Below, in pieces: positions 16,671 through 25,571 of a stretch of DNA of 64,000 bases (its first letter is position 1; each line of letters starts with the position of its first letter). A program made the position numbers and the translations under genes. The stretch is taken from the NCBI GenBank assembly GCA_002483135.1, contig DLHI01000002.1, positions 50,782 to 114,781 of the forward strand. Reading direction: 5' to 3'. This DNA is from Hyphomonadaceae bacterium UBA7672 (GTDB lineage Bacteria > Pseudomonadota > Alphaproteobacteria > Caulobacterales > Hyphomonadaceae). The notes below the pieces were generated by a model. It was given only the letters and a program-made list of their open reading frames with translations, made no database searches and was not told the origin of the DNA.

Positions 16671-17130
16671 GTCGAAGATTCCCAAACCCAGAACCTCAAT
16701 AGATAGGGAGAATGTAGCGGTGACAAAAGCCCCCATAGGTAATGTGAGGAAGTCTGCATCTGTGCCCAGCGCTACGAAAAAAATTCAGGGCGCGGACTGG
16801 CGGGCTGAGCGGTTGGAGCAGCTGCGCGGGATCATCCTGCGCGCTGACAAGCGGATCGTTGAGACGGTGAAGTGGCGCAAGCCTTCCAATCCGGCCGGCG
16901 TGCCCGTGTGGGAGTGCGACGGGATCATCTGCACGGGCGAGCGCTACAAGGACAAGGTGAAGCTGACCTTCATGCATGGCGCGAAGCTTGATGACCCGAC
17001 CGGTCTGTTCAATGCCGCAGACAACGGCGCCATGCGGCGGGCGATTGATCTTGCCGAGGGCGACAAGGTGAATGCGAAGGCGCTGGCGGCGCTGGTGAAG
17101 GCGGCGGTCAGGTTTAATGCGGGGGCGTAG
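16669..17130 (+). CDS. DUF1801 protein, possibly with a replaced N terminus
   Basis: A 153-residue frame whose residues from about 44 onward match DUF1801 (ADWRAERLEQLRGIIL, ETVKWRKPSNPAGVPVW, KVKLTFMHGAKL). The first 40 residues are encoded by AT-richer DNA like the adjacent insert. The ATG at 16669 overlaps the divergent ATG at 16670, an awkward arrangement. GTG 16762 (after GAGGAAG) would give a 122-residue protein that begins just before the domain and would leave room for promoters. I list the longer form because GGAAGG lies upstream of it. Confidence 0.75.
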   Translation: MSKIPKPRTSIDRENVAVTKAPIGNVRKSASVPSATKKIQGADWRAERLEQLRGIILRADKRIVETVKWRKPSNPAGVPVWECDGIICTGERYKDKVKLTFMHGAKLDDPTGLFNAADNGAMRRAIDLAEGDKVNAKALAALVKAAVRFNAGA

Positions 17131-17157
17131 TCTTCTCGCGAAAAACCAAGCTCCAGG

Positions 17158-17259
17158 TTGTCATCCCGGGCGAGCGCAGCGAGACCCGGGATCCACTGGG
17201 CCGGAGTCGGGGTGGATGAGTGGGTCCCGGATAGCGCTGCGCGCTTCCGGGATGACAGG
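17158..17259. repeat. Dispersed palindromic repeat, family A, copy 5
   Basis: TTGTCATCCCGGGCGAGCGC... to GCGCTTCCGGGATGACAG, between the convergent DUF1801 and sulfatase genes. Its two halves are different module types (GAGCGCAGCGAG on the left, AGCGCTGCGCGC on the right). Confidence 0.9.
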
Positions 17260-17272
17260 TTGAGTGTGGCGT

Positions 17273-18613
17273 TCAGGGCGTCGGCGCCGGCGTCTTCAGC
17301 GGATCGAAAGTTGCGCGCGCTCTTGCGATGCGTGCCTGCATGTCGGCCAGAACGTCGGGGTGTTTTGAGGATACGTCGTAGGATTCTTCCGGGTCGTTCT
17401 GCATGTCGACGAGCACGGCCCAGTCTGTGCGGTTGGCGCCGTCGAGGTCCGCGAGGAAGGTGCGGTAGTGGCTGCGCACCACGTATTTGAAACGCTGTGT
17501 GCGGATGGCGGCAACGTCCTCATTGATGAAATAGACCAGCTCGTCATGCGGCGAGGGCGCGCGGGGCTGGGTCAGCAGCGAGGTGATGTTTGCTCCGTCG
17601 AGCGTGACATCGGGGACGGGCGCGCCGGTCCAGCTTGCGAGCGTGGGCAGCAGGTCGATGTTCATCGCGATGCTATCGCTGACGAGGCCGACGGGGATGC
17701 GGCCGGGCTGGCGCGCGATGAAGGGCACGCGGTAGCCGCCTTCCCAACCAGAGCCGCCCTTGCGATCGCGCAGGCCGCCGGCTGAGCCTTCCCACCACGG
17801 GCCGTTGTCGGAGGTGAGGATGACGAGCGTGTCGTTGTCGATGCCGAGGGTTTTCAGCTTCTGCATCAGGCGGCCGACATTGGCGTCGATCTCTTCAACC
17901 ACGTCGCCATATTCGGCGGCGGCGGAATGGCCGGCGTGATCGGGGTGAGGATCAAGCGGCACGTGGGGCGCGGTGAGCGTGAGCAGGAGGAAGAAGGGGC
18001 GGTCCTTGTTGTCGTCGATGAACCGGAAGCCGCGCGCGAAGAACTGTTCGGTGAGGCGATCCATGTCGGGCGTGTCGTCAATGATCTCGACGCCGGCGGA
18101 TGTGGCCGCGCTCATGGTCAGCGGCGCCATGTCGTGGCTGTAGGGCAGGCCATGGAAAAGGTCGAAGCCGTGCTGCGTCGGCGGCCAGAAGGGCGCGACA
18201 TGGCCAAGGTGCCACTTGCCGACGATGGCGGTGGCGTAGTCGGGCTTGAGGGCTTCGGCGATGGTGATCTCGCTGAGGGGCAGGCCGTTGGTGTCGGTCT
18301 GGCGGATCACGTCGCGGGCAAGGCCGGTGCGGATGGGATAGCGGCCGGTGAGGAGGCCAGCGCGGCTGGGCGTACAGACGTTGGCGGAGGCGTAGAAGCT
18401 GGTGAGGCGCGCGCCTTCGGCGGCGAGGCGGTCGATGTTCGGCGTGCGAATGGCGCGGGCGCCGAAGGCGCCGAGGTCGCCATAGCCGAGGTCATCGGCG
18501 AGGATCAGCACGATGTTGGGCTTGCGCGCGGGCGTGATCGCAAGAGGCGGCGATGCGCAGGCGGCCAGGGCGGCGGTTGCGGCGGAGGCGAGGAGGAAAT
18601 GGCGACGGTTCAT
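17273..18613 (-). CDS. Sulfatase, probable Tat-exported lipoprotein
   Basis: A 446-residue type I sulfatase. The formylglycine motif is CTPSRAGLLTG with Cys80; metal ligands Asp40-Asp41 sit in LADDLGYGD and further active-site segments are GKWHLGH and TSDNGPWW. The N terminus MNRRHFLLASA has a twin-arginine motif followed by a lipobox (LAAC, Cys19), so it is probably folded with its modified Cys in the cytoplasm and then exported and lipidated. Activity requires a formylglycine-generating enzyme, none of which is in this window. Substrate unknown; arylsulfatase-like. Start ATG 18613 gives the clean signal peptide. Confidence 0.9.
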   Translation of the reverse strand: MNRRHFLLASAATAALAACASPPLAITPARKPNIVLILADDLGYGDLGAFGARAIRTPNIDRLAAEGARLTSFYASANVCTPSRAGLLTGRYPIRTGLARDVIRQTDTNGLPLSEITIAEALKPDYATAIVGKWHLGHVAPFWPPTQHGFDLFHGLPYSHDMAPLTMSAATSAGVEIIDDTPDMDRLTEQFFARGFRFIDDNKDRPFFLLLTLTAPHVPLDPHPDHAGHSAAAEYGDVVEEIDANVGRLMQKLKTLGIDNDTLVILTSDNGPWWEGSAGGLRDRKGGSGWEGGYRVPFIARQPGRIPVGLVSDSIAMNIDLLPTLASWTGAPVPDVTLDGANITSLLTQPRAPSPHDELVYFINEDVAAIRTQRFKYVVRSHYRTFLADLDGANRTDWAVLVDMQNDPEESYDVSSKHPDVLADMQARIARARATFDPLKTPAPTP

Positions 18614-18679
18614 GCGGCGCAGTAGGCAGTGACGCGGCACGGGACGCAAGGGGCGCCGTGGAGGTAGTCAGGGGTGGGG

Positions 18680-19627
18680 TCAGGCGCCTTCGAGGATTCT
18701 CGGGATACGGAAGACGACGTCTTCCTGGGCGGTGACGATTTCCCTGACCGAGACATCGAAGCGGGCGCGGCATGCGGCGATGACGCCCTGGACGAGGGTT
18801 TCAGGGGCGGAGGCGCCGGCGGTGAGGCCGAGGGTGCTCACGCCGTTGAACCACGACCAGTCGATGTTGTCGGCGGAGGCGATGAGGTGAGCCGCATCGG
18901 CGCCGGAGCGTTCGGCGACTTCCTTCAGTCTCACGGAGTTGGAGGAGTTGGCGGCGCCGATGACGAGGACGAGTTGCGCCTCGTGGGCCATCGCCTTGAC
19001 GGCTTCCTGGCGATTGGTGGTGGCGTAGCAGATGTCGTCCTTGCGCGGTTCGGCCATGGCGGGGAAGCGACGGCGCAGGGTGGCGACGATGTCCTTGGTG
19101 TCGTCGACGGAGAGGGTGGTTTGAGTTGCGTAGGCGAGGCCGGCGCCGGGCGTCGGGGTGAAGGCTTCGGCGTCTTCGACGGTTTCGATCAGCGTCATGG
19201 CGCCGGGATCGAGCTGGCCCATCGTGCCGACGACTTCGGGGTGGCCGGCGTGACCGATCAGGAGAATGTGGTGGCCGGCGCGGGCGTGGTTCTGCGCTTC
19301 GGCATGGACCTTGGAGACGAGGGGGCAGGTGGCGTCGACGAACGTCATCTCGCGGCGGGCGGCTTCGGCGGGGACGACTTTCGGCACGCCGTGGGCGGAG
19401 AAGACGACGGGGCGATCATCCGGGCATTCGGAGAGTTCCTCGACGAAGACGGCGCCCATGGCTTCGAGGCGTTTCACAACGTGGGCGTTGTGGACGATCT
19501 CGTGCCGGACGTAGACGGGGGCGCCCCATTTCACCAGCGCCTGTTCCACGATCTGGATCGCGCGGTCGACGCCGGCGCAGAAGCCGCGCGGGGCGGCGAG
19601 GAGAATCGAGAGGGGAGGTTTCGTCAT
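18680..19627 (-). CDS. ispH: 4-hydroxy-3-methylbut-2-enyl diphosphate reductase
   Basis: IspH makes IPP and DMAPP in the last step of the MEP isoprenoid pathway, using a [4Fe-4S] cluster. The 315-residue protein has the three cluster cysteines Cys17 (PRGFCAGV), Cys101 (DATCPLV) and Cys200 (DDICYATTNRQ) and the conserved SAHGVPKVV and HAGHPEVVG segments. It proves that this organism uses the MEP route, which matters for interpreting the HMG-CoA reductase homologue at 49383. In related bacteria it heads ispH-thrB-rnhA. Confidence 0.97.
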   Translation of the reverse strand: MTKPPLSILLAAPRGFCAGVDRAIQIVEQALVKWGAPVYVRHEIVHNAHVVKRLEAMGAVFVEELSECPDDRPVVFSAHGVPKVVPAEAARREMTFVDATCPLVSKVHAEAQNHARAGHHILLIGHAGHPEVVGTMGQLDPGAMTLIETVEDAEAFTPTPGAGLAYATQTTLSVDDTKDIVATLRRRFPAMAEPRKDDICYATTNRQEAVKAMAHEAQLVLVIGAANSSNSVRLKEVAERSGADAAHLIASADNIDWSWFNGVSTLGLTAGASAPETLVQGVIAACRARFDVSVREIVTAQEDVVFRIPRILEGA

Positions 19628-19864
19628 GCTTCGCGGGGAGTCGGGAGTGAGGACCAGGGAATAGTGCGGCGGGCCAGCCTCTGCATATGGGGCGTGTGTT
19701 ACTATTCCGCATTCCCTACTCCCTATTCACCGGTTCGCCAAAAGCGGCGATTCTTGGGCAGCTAGCGGCGTTGCGCCCAGGCGCGGTTCGGGGCTATCAC
19801 CGGCCCATCAAGGATGTCGGCGGCCCGGATTCCATCCGGGTGGGCCCAGCCCCAGGATGTGCCA

Positions 19865-20443
19865 GTGAAGCGTTTTGCGTCTGTGTTTGTCGCCCTGCCG
19901 GCCCTGCTGCTGGCGAGCTGCCAGGGGGTGGACCTCACGGCGCTGGACGACAGCCCGAACGTGGGGCCGTGCCCGGTGGCCGGTGCGCTCTATGACGCGA
20001 GCCGCGTGGTTCAGGTGATCGGGCCAGAGCGGCACGAGAATGTCGGCTTCACAGGACAGGTGGAGGGCGTGCGCGGGTTCTGCCGCTATATCGGCGCCAA
20101 CCCGATCACCATGGAGATCGAGATCGATTTCGCGTTTGGCCGCGGGCCGAAGGCGGAGGGGCTGTCTCACAGCTATCCGGTGTTCGTGACCGTGACGCGC
20201 CGCGACCGCAGCGTGCTGGCCAAGGAACGCTTCGACATTCCGGTGACCTGGCCAGCGGACAAGGACATTGTGCGCCTGACCGAGAGCGTGCCGGGAATCG
20301 TGATTCCGCGCGCCAACGAGACGGTTTCGGGCTCGAACTTCGAGGTGATTGTCGGGTTTGACCTGACGCCCGAGCAGCTGGCCTACAACCGAAGCGGCAC
20401 CCGCTTCACCATCAACGTTGCGCCGCCGGCCACGCCGAAGTAG
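19865..20443 (+). CDS. Hypothetical lipoprotein
   Basis: A 192-residue envelope lipoprotein starting at GTG 19865 (AGGA eight bases upstream), with signal MKRFASVFVALPALLLASC and a lipidated Cys at about residue 19. The mature part contains two further cysteines that could form a disulfide (GPCPVAGALYD and RGFCRYIGA) and an immunoglobulin-like strand pattern. I do not recognise a named family. It lies 41 bp before argS on the same strand and may be cotranscribed. Confidence 0.75.
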   Translation: MKRFASVFVALPALLLASCQGVDLTALDDSPNVGPCPVAGALYDASRVVQVIGPERHENVGFTGQVEGVRGFCRYIGANPITMEIEIDFAFGRGPKAEGLSHSYPVFVTVTRRDRSVLAKERFDIPVTWPADKDIVRLTESVPGIVIPRANETVSGSNFEVIVGFDLTPEQLAYNRSGTRFTINVAPPATPK

Positions 20444-20483
20444 TCCGGCGGGGCTTTTCCAGCCTCTCCTGCCGGACTGACCC

Positions 20484-22256
20484 ATGACCAAGACAGCTGA
20501 ACTTGCCGACCTGCTTTCGGCCGCAGCGGGCAACGCGTTTGCGGCGCTTGGCCTGGATGCGGCGTTGGGGGCGATGCGCCGGTCGGACCGGCCGGACCTG
20601 GCAGACTTCCAGTGCAATGGGGCGATGGCGGCGGGCAAGAAGCTGGGCAAGAACCCGCGCGAGATTGCGGATGGGGTTGTGACGGCTTTGCGCGGCGTCG
20701 ACGCGGTGGCGTCTGCTGAAGTGGCGGGGCCGGGTTTCATCAATGTGAAGCTGTCGGCGAAGGCGCTGTCGGCGCGGGCGCAGGCGTTGGCGGATGATGC
20801 GCGCTCGGGCGCGGGGCGGGTGGCGAGCCCGCGGCGCGTGGTGATCGACTTTGGCGGCTGGAACGTCGCGAAGGAAATGCACATCGGGCATCTGCGCTCG
20901 ACGGTGATCGGGGACTCGTTGCAGCGGCTGTTCCGCTTCATGGGCGATAGCGTGACCAGCGACGTGCACCTCGGCGATTGGGGGCTGCAGATGGGACAGC
21001 TGATCAACGAGGTGAAGCTGGAGCAGCCGGGGCTGCCGTATTTCGATGCAGGATTCACGGGGCCGTACCCCGATCAGAGCCCGGTGACGATGGACGATCT
21101 TGGTCGGCTCTATCCGCAGGCGTCCGCCAAGTCGAAGACGGACGAGGCGCGGCGGGACGAGGATCGCAAGGCGACGCAGGAATTGCAGAGCGGGCGGCCG
21201 GGTTATCGCGCGCTGTGGCGGCATTTCTGTAACGTGACGCGTGTGGGGCTCGAGCGCGAGTGCGCGAGCCTGGGCGTCAAGTTCGACCTGTGGAAGGGCG
21301 AGAGCGATGCGGAACCGTTCATTCCGGCGCTGGTCGAGGATCTAAAAGCGCGCGGGATTGCGGAGCTGGACGCGGGCGCGTGGATCGTGCGCGTGGCGCG
21401 GGAGACAGACAAGAAAGAGATGCCGCCGATCATCCTGGTGAACCGGGATGGCGCGATCGGCTATCACGGGTCTGACCTTGGCACGATTGTGGATCGCAAG
21501 CAGTCGATCGATCCGCAGCTGACGCTATATGTGGTGGACCAGCGGCAGGCGCTGCACTTCGAGCAGGTGTTCCGGGCGACCGACCGCGCGGGGCTGATGC
21601 CGGAGAAGATGCTGGAGCATCTGGGGTTCGGCACGGTGAACGGGGCGGACGGCAAGCCGTACAAGACGCGCGATGGCGGCGTGCTGAAGCTTTATGAGCT
21701 GATCGCGCAGGCGGATGCGACGGCGGCGGCGCGCATGGCGGAGGCGGAGCTTGGGGCCGATGTGCCCGAGGCGGAGCGCGCGGACATTGCGCACAAGGTG
21801 GCGGTGGCGGCGATCAAGTTCTCCGATCTCTCCAACGTACGGACGACGAACTACATCTTCGATCTGGATCGTTTCGTGTCGTTCGAGGGGAAGACAGGCC
21901 CGTATCTTCTGTATGCGGCGGTGCGGATCAAATCGCTGGCGCGGCGGGCGGCGGGCGAGGGCGTGACGCCGGGGCCGATCAGCGTGGAGCTGGATGCGGA
22001 GCGGGCGCTCGTGTTGCAGCTCGATGCGTTCAACGACGCGCTGCGCGGGGCGTATGACAAGCGCATGCCGCATATCCTGTGCGAGCACGCCTATGCGCTG
22101 GCGCAGGCGTTCTCGAGCTTCTATGCGGCGGCGCCTGTGATGGCGGAGAGCGATGCTGTGAAGCGCGCCTCAAGGCTGGCGCTGGCGCTGGCGACGCTGA
22201 GGCAGCTGGAACTTGTGCTGGGGTTGGTGGGGATAGAGACACCGGAGCGGATGTAG
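20484..22256 (+). CDS. argS: Arginyl-tRNA synthetase
   Basis: Class I synthetase charging tRNA-Arg. The 590-residue protein has the HIGH signature (HIGH at 133-136, within NVAKEMHIGHLRST), the N-terminal Add domain and the DALR anticodon-binding domain at the C terminus (SLARRAAGEG to LVGIETPERM). The segment before HIGH reads DFGGWN where many ArgS have DFSSPN. No KMSKS is present, as is usual for ArgS. A GC-rich hairpin at 22302-22321 follows the gene. Confidence 0.95.
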   Translation: MTKTAELADLLSAAAGNAFAALGLDAALGAMRRSDRPDLADFQCNGAMAAGKKLGKNPREIADGVVTALRGVDAVASAEVAGPGFINVKLSAKALSARAQALADDARSGAGRVASPRRVVIDFGGWNVAKEMHIGHLRSTVIGDSLQRLFRFMGDSVTSDVHLGDWGLQMGQLINEVKLEQPGLPYFDAGFTGPYPDQSPVTMDDLGRLYPQASAKSKTDEARRDEDRKATQELQSGRPGYRALWRHFCNVTRVGLERECASLGVKFDLWKGESDAEPFIPALVEDLKARGIAELDAGAWIVRVARETDKKEMPPIILVNRDGAIGYHGSDLGTIVDRKQSIDPQLTLYVVDQRQALHFEQVFRATDRAGLMPEKMLEHLGFGTVNGADGKPYKTRDGGVLKLYELIAQADATAAARMAEAELGADVPEAERADIAHKVAVAAIKFSDLSNVRTTNYIFDLDRFVSFEGKTGPYLLYAAVRIKSLARRAAGEGVTPGPISVELDAERALVLQLDAFNDALRGAYDKRMPHILCEHAYALAQAFSSFYAAAPVMAESDAVKRASRLALALATLRQLELVLGLVGIETPERM

Positions 22257-22301
22257 CGCGTTCGCTTGTGTCAGTGGCCGTGGAGGCAGACCCCCACCTG
22301 T

Positions 22302-22321
22302 CCGCCCCCTAAACGGGGCGG
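22302..22321 (+). terminator. Hairpin downstream of argS
   Basis: CCGCCCC and GGGGCGG form a perfect 7-bp stem with a six-base loop 45 bp after the argS stop. There is no U-run, so termination would need a helper or the hairpin serves mRNA stability. Confidence 0.4.
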
Positions 22322-22354
22322 AACCATGTTGCGCCAGCCTATCCCACATCAACG

Positions 22355-22457
22355 CTTGTCATCCCGGGCGAGCGTAGCGAGACCCGGGATCCACTCATCC
22401 GGTGTCGTGCTCTCGCAATGGGTCCCGGATAGCGCTGCGCGCTTCCGGGATGACAAG
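22355..22457. repeat. Dispersed palindromic repeat, family A, copy 6
   Basis: CTTGTCATCCCGGGCGAGCG... to ...GCTTCCGGGATGACAAG, between argS and the GNAT gene. It uses the same left and right modules as copy 5, with a different central spacer. Confidence 0.92.
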
Positions 22458-22514
22458 CTGTGGGCTGGTTTGATGGATGCTGGCGCTGGTTGTTGGCTGC
22501 GCTATCATCGCGCC

Positions 22515-22976
22515 ATGAACATCACATTCCGCATCGACGATCTTTCCTCCGCACAGACGCAGGCTCTGGTGAAGCGGCATCTGGCGGGGATGCATGAGAA
22601 TTCGCCGCCGGAGAGTGTGCATGCGTTCGATATCGACAAGCTTCGGGCGCCTGGGGTGACGTTCTGGTCGGGATGGCTGGACGATGAGATCGCCTGCATG
22701 GGCGCGCTGAAGAAGCTTGATGACGCCAATGGCGAGATCAAGTCGATGCGCGTGGCGGATGCGTTTCTGGGGCAAGGCGTGGGGCGGGCGATGCTTGAGC
22801 ATATTCTCGCCGAGGCGCGGGGAATTGGGCTGAAGGCGCTGTGGCTGGAGACGGGATCGACGGAGGCGTTTGCGCCGGCGATCCGGCTTTATGAGAGCGC
22901 GGGGTTTGTGATGTGTGGTCCGTTTGCGGACTACACGGATGATCCGTTCAGCCGGTTCATGACGCGGCGTGTGTAA
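22515..22976 (+). CDS. GNAT family N-acetyltransferase
   Basis: A 153-residue acetyltransferase. The acetyl-CoA loop reads FLGQGVGRAMLEHI (Q/RxxGxG/A motif, near residue 85), preceded by the strand GEIKSMRVAD and followed by ALWLETGSTEAFAPAIRLYESAGF, typical of the PhnO/YjgM-like subgroup. Start at ATG 22515. A single gene after the repeat; the substrate is unknown. Confidence 0.85.
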   Translation: MNITFRIDDLSSAQTQALVKRHLAGMHENSPPESVHAFDIDKLRAPGVTFWSGWLDDEIACMGALKKLDDANGEIKSMRVADAFLGQGVGRAMLEHILAEARGIGLKALWLETGSTEAFAPAIRLYESAGFVMCGPFADYTDDPFSRFMTRRV

Positions 22977-23036
22977 GGGGCTATCGGCGCTACTCCGTGC
23001 GATCCACGTCCCCCGCAAGCGAGGTGGAGCAAACGC

Positions 23037-24611
23037 CTAACGCGTGATCCTCGGCAGCCTGTCCTCGATGTTCGCGGCTGTCAGGGCGAAGTGGGCCATG
23101 ATGACGGCGTTGCGGCGGAGGTCTTCGGGCTGGAGGGCTTCGAAGAAGTCCATGTTAGTGTGGTGGGTCTTGGGCTCGTATTCGAGCGGGTCCTGGATGA
23201 ACTGGAAGCCGGGCAGGCCCGCCGCGTCGAAAGAGGCGTGGTCGGTGGAGCCGGTGGAGCGCATCGATATGTGAGTGGCGCCGAGGTCTCGGATCGGGTC
23301 GAGCCAGTCGCGGAAGATCGGGGCGATGGCGCGGTTGCCCTGGCAGTGGACGCCGCGGATCGAGCCGGCGCCGTTGTCGAGGTTGAAGTAGACCTGGAAC
23401 TTGGCGTGCGCGGGCTTGATGGGCTGGATGTCGCCGCGCGGATTGGCTTTCACGGGTACGCCGCGCACGCCGCCGAAATGCTTCGCCACATAGAGGCGCG
23501 AGCCGATGAGGCCTTGTTCTTCGCCGTTCCAGAGACAAATGCGGATGGTGCGCTTGGGCGTGGCGCCGCTAAGCCTGAGGAGGCGCATGGCCTCCAGCGC
23601 GGAGGAGCAGGCGCCGCCATTGTCGGTTGCGCCGGTTGAGGCGTGCCAGCTGTCGAAATGGCCGCCGATGATGACGATCTCGTCGGGCTTCGTGCTGCCG
23701 GGGATTTCAGCGACGACGTTGAACATTTCCGGCTTGTCGCGCCAGGCGTTGACGATATCGGCCTCGATGGTGACGGGCTGGCCCTGCATCAGCGAGCGGG
23801 CGATGCGGCCATAGTGTTCAGCCTCGATGGCGACGCGCGGGATCTGGCGGTCGGGCGGGTCGAGCGGATGGCCGCCCAGCACGTTGACGACGCCGTGGCC
23901 CTTGTTGGTCATCAGGATGCCGAGGGCGCCTTCGGCGATGAAAAAGGGCGTGCGGTCGACCGTTGCTGCGGGGCGTGGCGCGGGCGCGGAGCCAGGTGGC
24001 GCAACGGCGTACTTTTCGAGGGCATCGAGCTGTTCGGGCGTAAAACGGCGGGCGACGGGGTCCCACTGGGCGGGCATGTCGACGGGCGCGGCGGGAAGGA
24101 TCCACTTGCCGCGCAGCTTGCCGCTGTGCTTCGCGCGCAGATCCTGGATATTGGTTTCAGTGACGAGGACGGCTTCGCCGGTGACGAGGCCTTTGGTGCC
24201 GGGCGTCCAGGCGAGCGACATGCCGGTAATGGGGAAGGCGTTGGGCGTCGTGGCGTGGAGGTAGAATTTCTCGTTCGACCAGCCGCGCGGAAAGCCGTTG
24301 TTCGTGCCGGTCGGGTCTTCGGGCCATGGCTCGAGGGCGGCGCCTTCGAGGCCCCACGCCTTCATCTTCTCGACCACCCACTCGCCGGATTTGCGGATGC
24401 CGGGGGAGCCGGAGAGGCGCGGACCCAGCACGTCCATCATGTAGCTGGCGGTGTTCATCACCTCGGACGTGGAGTCGTTGAGGCCCATGAGGCGGATGCG
24501 GGCGAGCGCCTCGTAGTCGATGGCGGCGTTCTGGGCGAAGGCGCGGCTTGAGGTGAGCAGGGGGGCGAGCGCCGTCGCGGTGGCGGCGGTCAGGAACGAC
24601 CTGCGGTTCAT
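23037..24611 (-). CDS. M28 family zinc aminopeptidase, Tat-exported
   Basis: A 524-residue metallopeptidase of family M28 with a protease-associated insert. A twin-arginine signal (MNRRSFLTAATA...) leads to cleavage near AFAQ. Zinc ligands are visible in order: His in GGHFDSWH, Asp in GATDNGGA, Glu pair in WNGEEQGLIG, Asp in GSTDHASF and His in KTHHTNMD. The arrangement matches secreted carboxypeptidase Q/aminopeptidase types that release N-terminal residues from peptides in the periplasm or outside. Single gene. Confidence 0.9.
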   Translation of the reverse strand: MNRRSFLTAATATALAPLLTSSRAFAQNAAIDYEALARIRLMGLNDSTSEVMNTASYMMDVLGPRLSGSPGIRKSGEWVVEKMKAWGLEGAALEPWPEDPTGTNNGFPRGWSNEKFYLHATTPNAFPITGMSLAWTPGTKGLVTGEAVLVTETNIQDLRAKHSGKLRGKWILPAAPVDMPAQWDPVARRFTPEQLDALEKYAVAPPGSAPAPRPAATVDRTPFFIAEGALGILMTNKGHGVVNVLGGHPLDPPDRQIPRVAIEAEHYGRIARSLMQGQPVTIEADIVNAWRDKPEMFNVVAEIPGSTKPDEIVIIGGHFDSWHASTGATDNGGACSSALEAMRLLRLSGATPKRTIRICLWNGEEQGLIGSRLYVAKHFGGVRGVPVKANPRGDIQPIKPAHAKFQVYFNLDNGAGSIRGVHCQGNRAIAPIFRDWLDPIRDLGATHISMRSTGSTDHASFDAAGLPGFQFIQDPLEYEPKTHHTNMDFFEALQPEDLRRNAVIMAHFALTAANIEDRLPRITR

Positions 24612-24732
24612 GCGATTCCCCTCCCCATTCCTTGCTTGGCCAAGGACCTGGCTGGGGGAGACTATAGGGGCGTTCGCGGCGTCGTCGATTGGGGCTGCGC
24701 AGGGTCAAGCACAGCAGCCGACGTCCTCAAGT

Positions 24733-24834
24733 TTGTCATCCCGGAAGCGCGAAGCGCTATCCGGGACCCATACCTTCACCCCGACACTGGCCCGATGGGT
24801 CCCGGGTCTCGCTGCGCTCGCCCGGGATGACAAG
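24733..24834. repeat. Dispersed palindromic repeat, family A, copy 7
   Basis: TTGTCATCCCGGAAGCGCG... to ...GCTCGCCCGGGATGACAAG. The halves are in the opposite arrangement to copies 5 and 6, i.e. the right module here is the reverse complement of their left module. Located in the divergent space between the M28 gene and the small membrane protein genes. Confidence 0.92.
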
Positions 24835-24894
24835 CGGTGGGCGGGGAGAGAGCGGTGCTTTCGCGAGAGCTGATAGCCCTCTAGGCTCCGTCCC

Positions 24895-25137
24895 ATGGAC
24901 ATCGACACGATCATCATTGCGGCGCTGGTCTTTATTGTTGTGGTGGCGCTTGCGCCTTTCCTGCTGATGCGGGGGCAGTTCGGGAAGGCGAAGAAGCGTG
25001 AGAGCGGCGCGGATGGTGGGGCGGATGTGGCTGTGATGACGGTCGCGGGGGGCGGCGGGGGCAAGAAGGGCCACTCCAACGACACTGATAATGCTGATGC
25101 GGGCTCGGATGGCGGCGATGGCGGCGGCGGGGAGTAG
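24895..25137 (+). CDS. Small single-pass membrane protein with Gly/Asp-rich tail
   Basis: Eighty residues: one transmembrane helix at about residues 5-25 (IIIAALVFIVVVALAPFLL), a short basic stretch (GKAKKRE) and a disordered tail of Gly, Asp and Ala. Followed nine bases later by another small gene of the same design, so they are probably a pair. No family recognised; the overall design (helix, basic collar, acidic glycine tail) suggests a partner-recruiting or structural role. Confidence 0.6.
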   Translation: MDIDTIIIAALVFIVVVALAPFLLMRGQFGKAKKRESGADGGADVAVMTVAGGGGGKKGHSNDTDNADAGSDGGDGGGGE

Positions 25138-25146
25138 GGGGCTCGG

Positions 25147-25392
25147 ATGGACTGGCTGACGACGCTGTACATTATCCTTGGGGTGTTCGGGGTGACGGCG
25201 GTGCTGTCGCTTTTCATTCCAAAGGATAGCGATCCCGAGATTGGTCGGGACAATGGCGATGGGCCGGTGATTCCGGTTCCGGACGCCGATGGGTCGGTCA
25301 TGGGGGCCGGAAAGGGGGGCGGGGACGAGGATTATGGGCCTGGTTCGGATGACCCGACTGGGGACGGGGATCCCTCGACGCTGGTGAATTGA
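25147..25392 (+). CDS. Small single-pass membrane protein with Gly/Asp-rich tail, second of a pair
   Basis: Eighty-one residues: an N-terminal transmembrane helix (about residues 4-23) followed by a highly acidic, glycine-rich low-complexity tail (many GDG, DED and PGSDD steps). Same architecture as the product at 24895-25137, though the sequences differ. ATG follows GGGGGCTCGG. Unknown function. Confidence 0.6.
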   Translation: MDWLTTLYIILGVFGVTAVLSLFIPKDSDPEIGRDNGDGPVIPVPDADGSVMGAGKGGGDEDYGPGSDDPTGDGDPSTLVN

Positions 25393-25488
25393 GGTCGGCG
25401 GCCCCCTCGAAAAGCCTGCTAAAGTGCGATGGTTACCGCTAGGGGGAGGGGGGGAAATGAAGGCGGCGGCCATTTACGCCCACGGCGG

Positions 25489-25517
25489 TTGACAAGCCCG
25501 GGGGTCGACTGTAGCTG
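25489..25517 (+). promoter_or_regulatory. Sigma-70-type promoter of rplM-rpsI
   Basis: A perfect -35 TTGACA and a -10-like TAGCTG are separated by 17 bases, 55 bp before the rplM start. Position and strength suit a ribosomal protein operon. The leader from about 25524 to 25571 holds GAAAGGCTCCGAGCCGGAGC, a small stem that could be a regulatory structure. Confidence 0.65.
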
Positions 25518-25571
25518 CACGCGTTCGAATTTCAGACCTAACCCAGACCGAGAAAGGCTCCGAGCCGGAGC

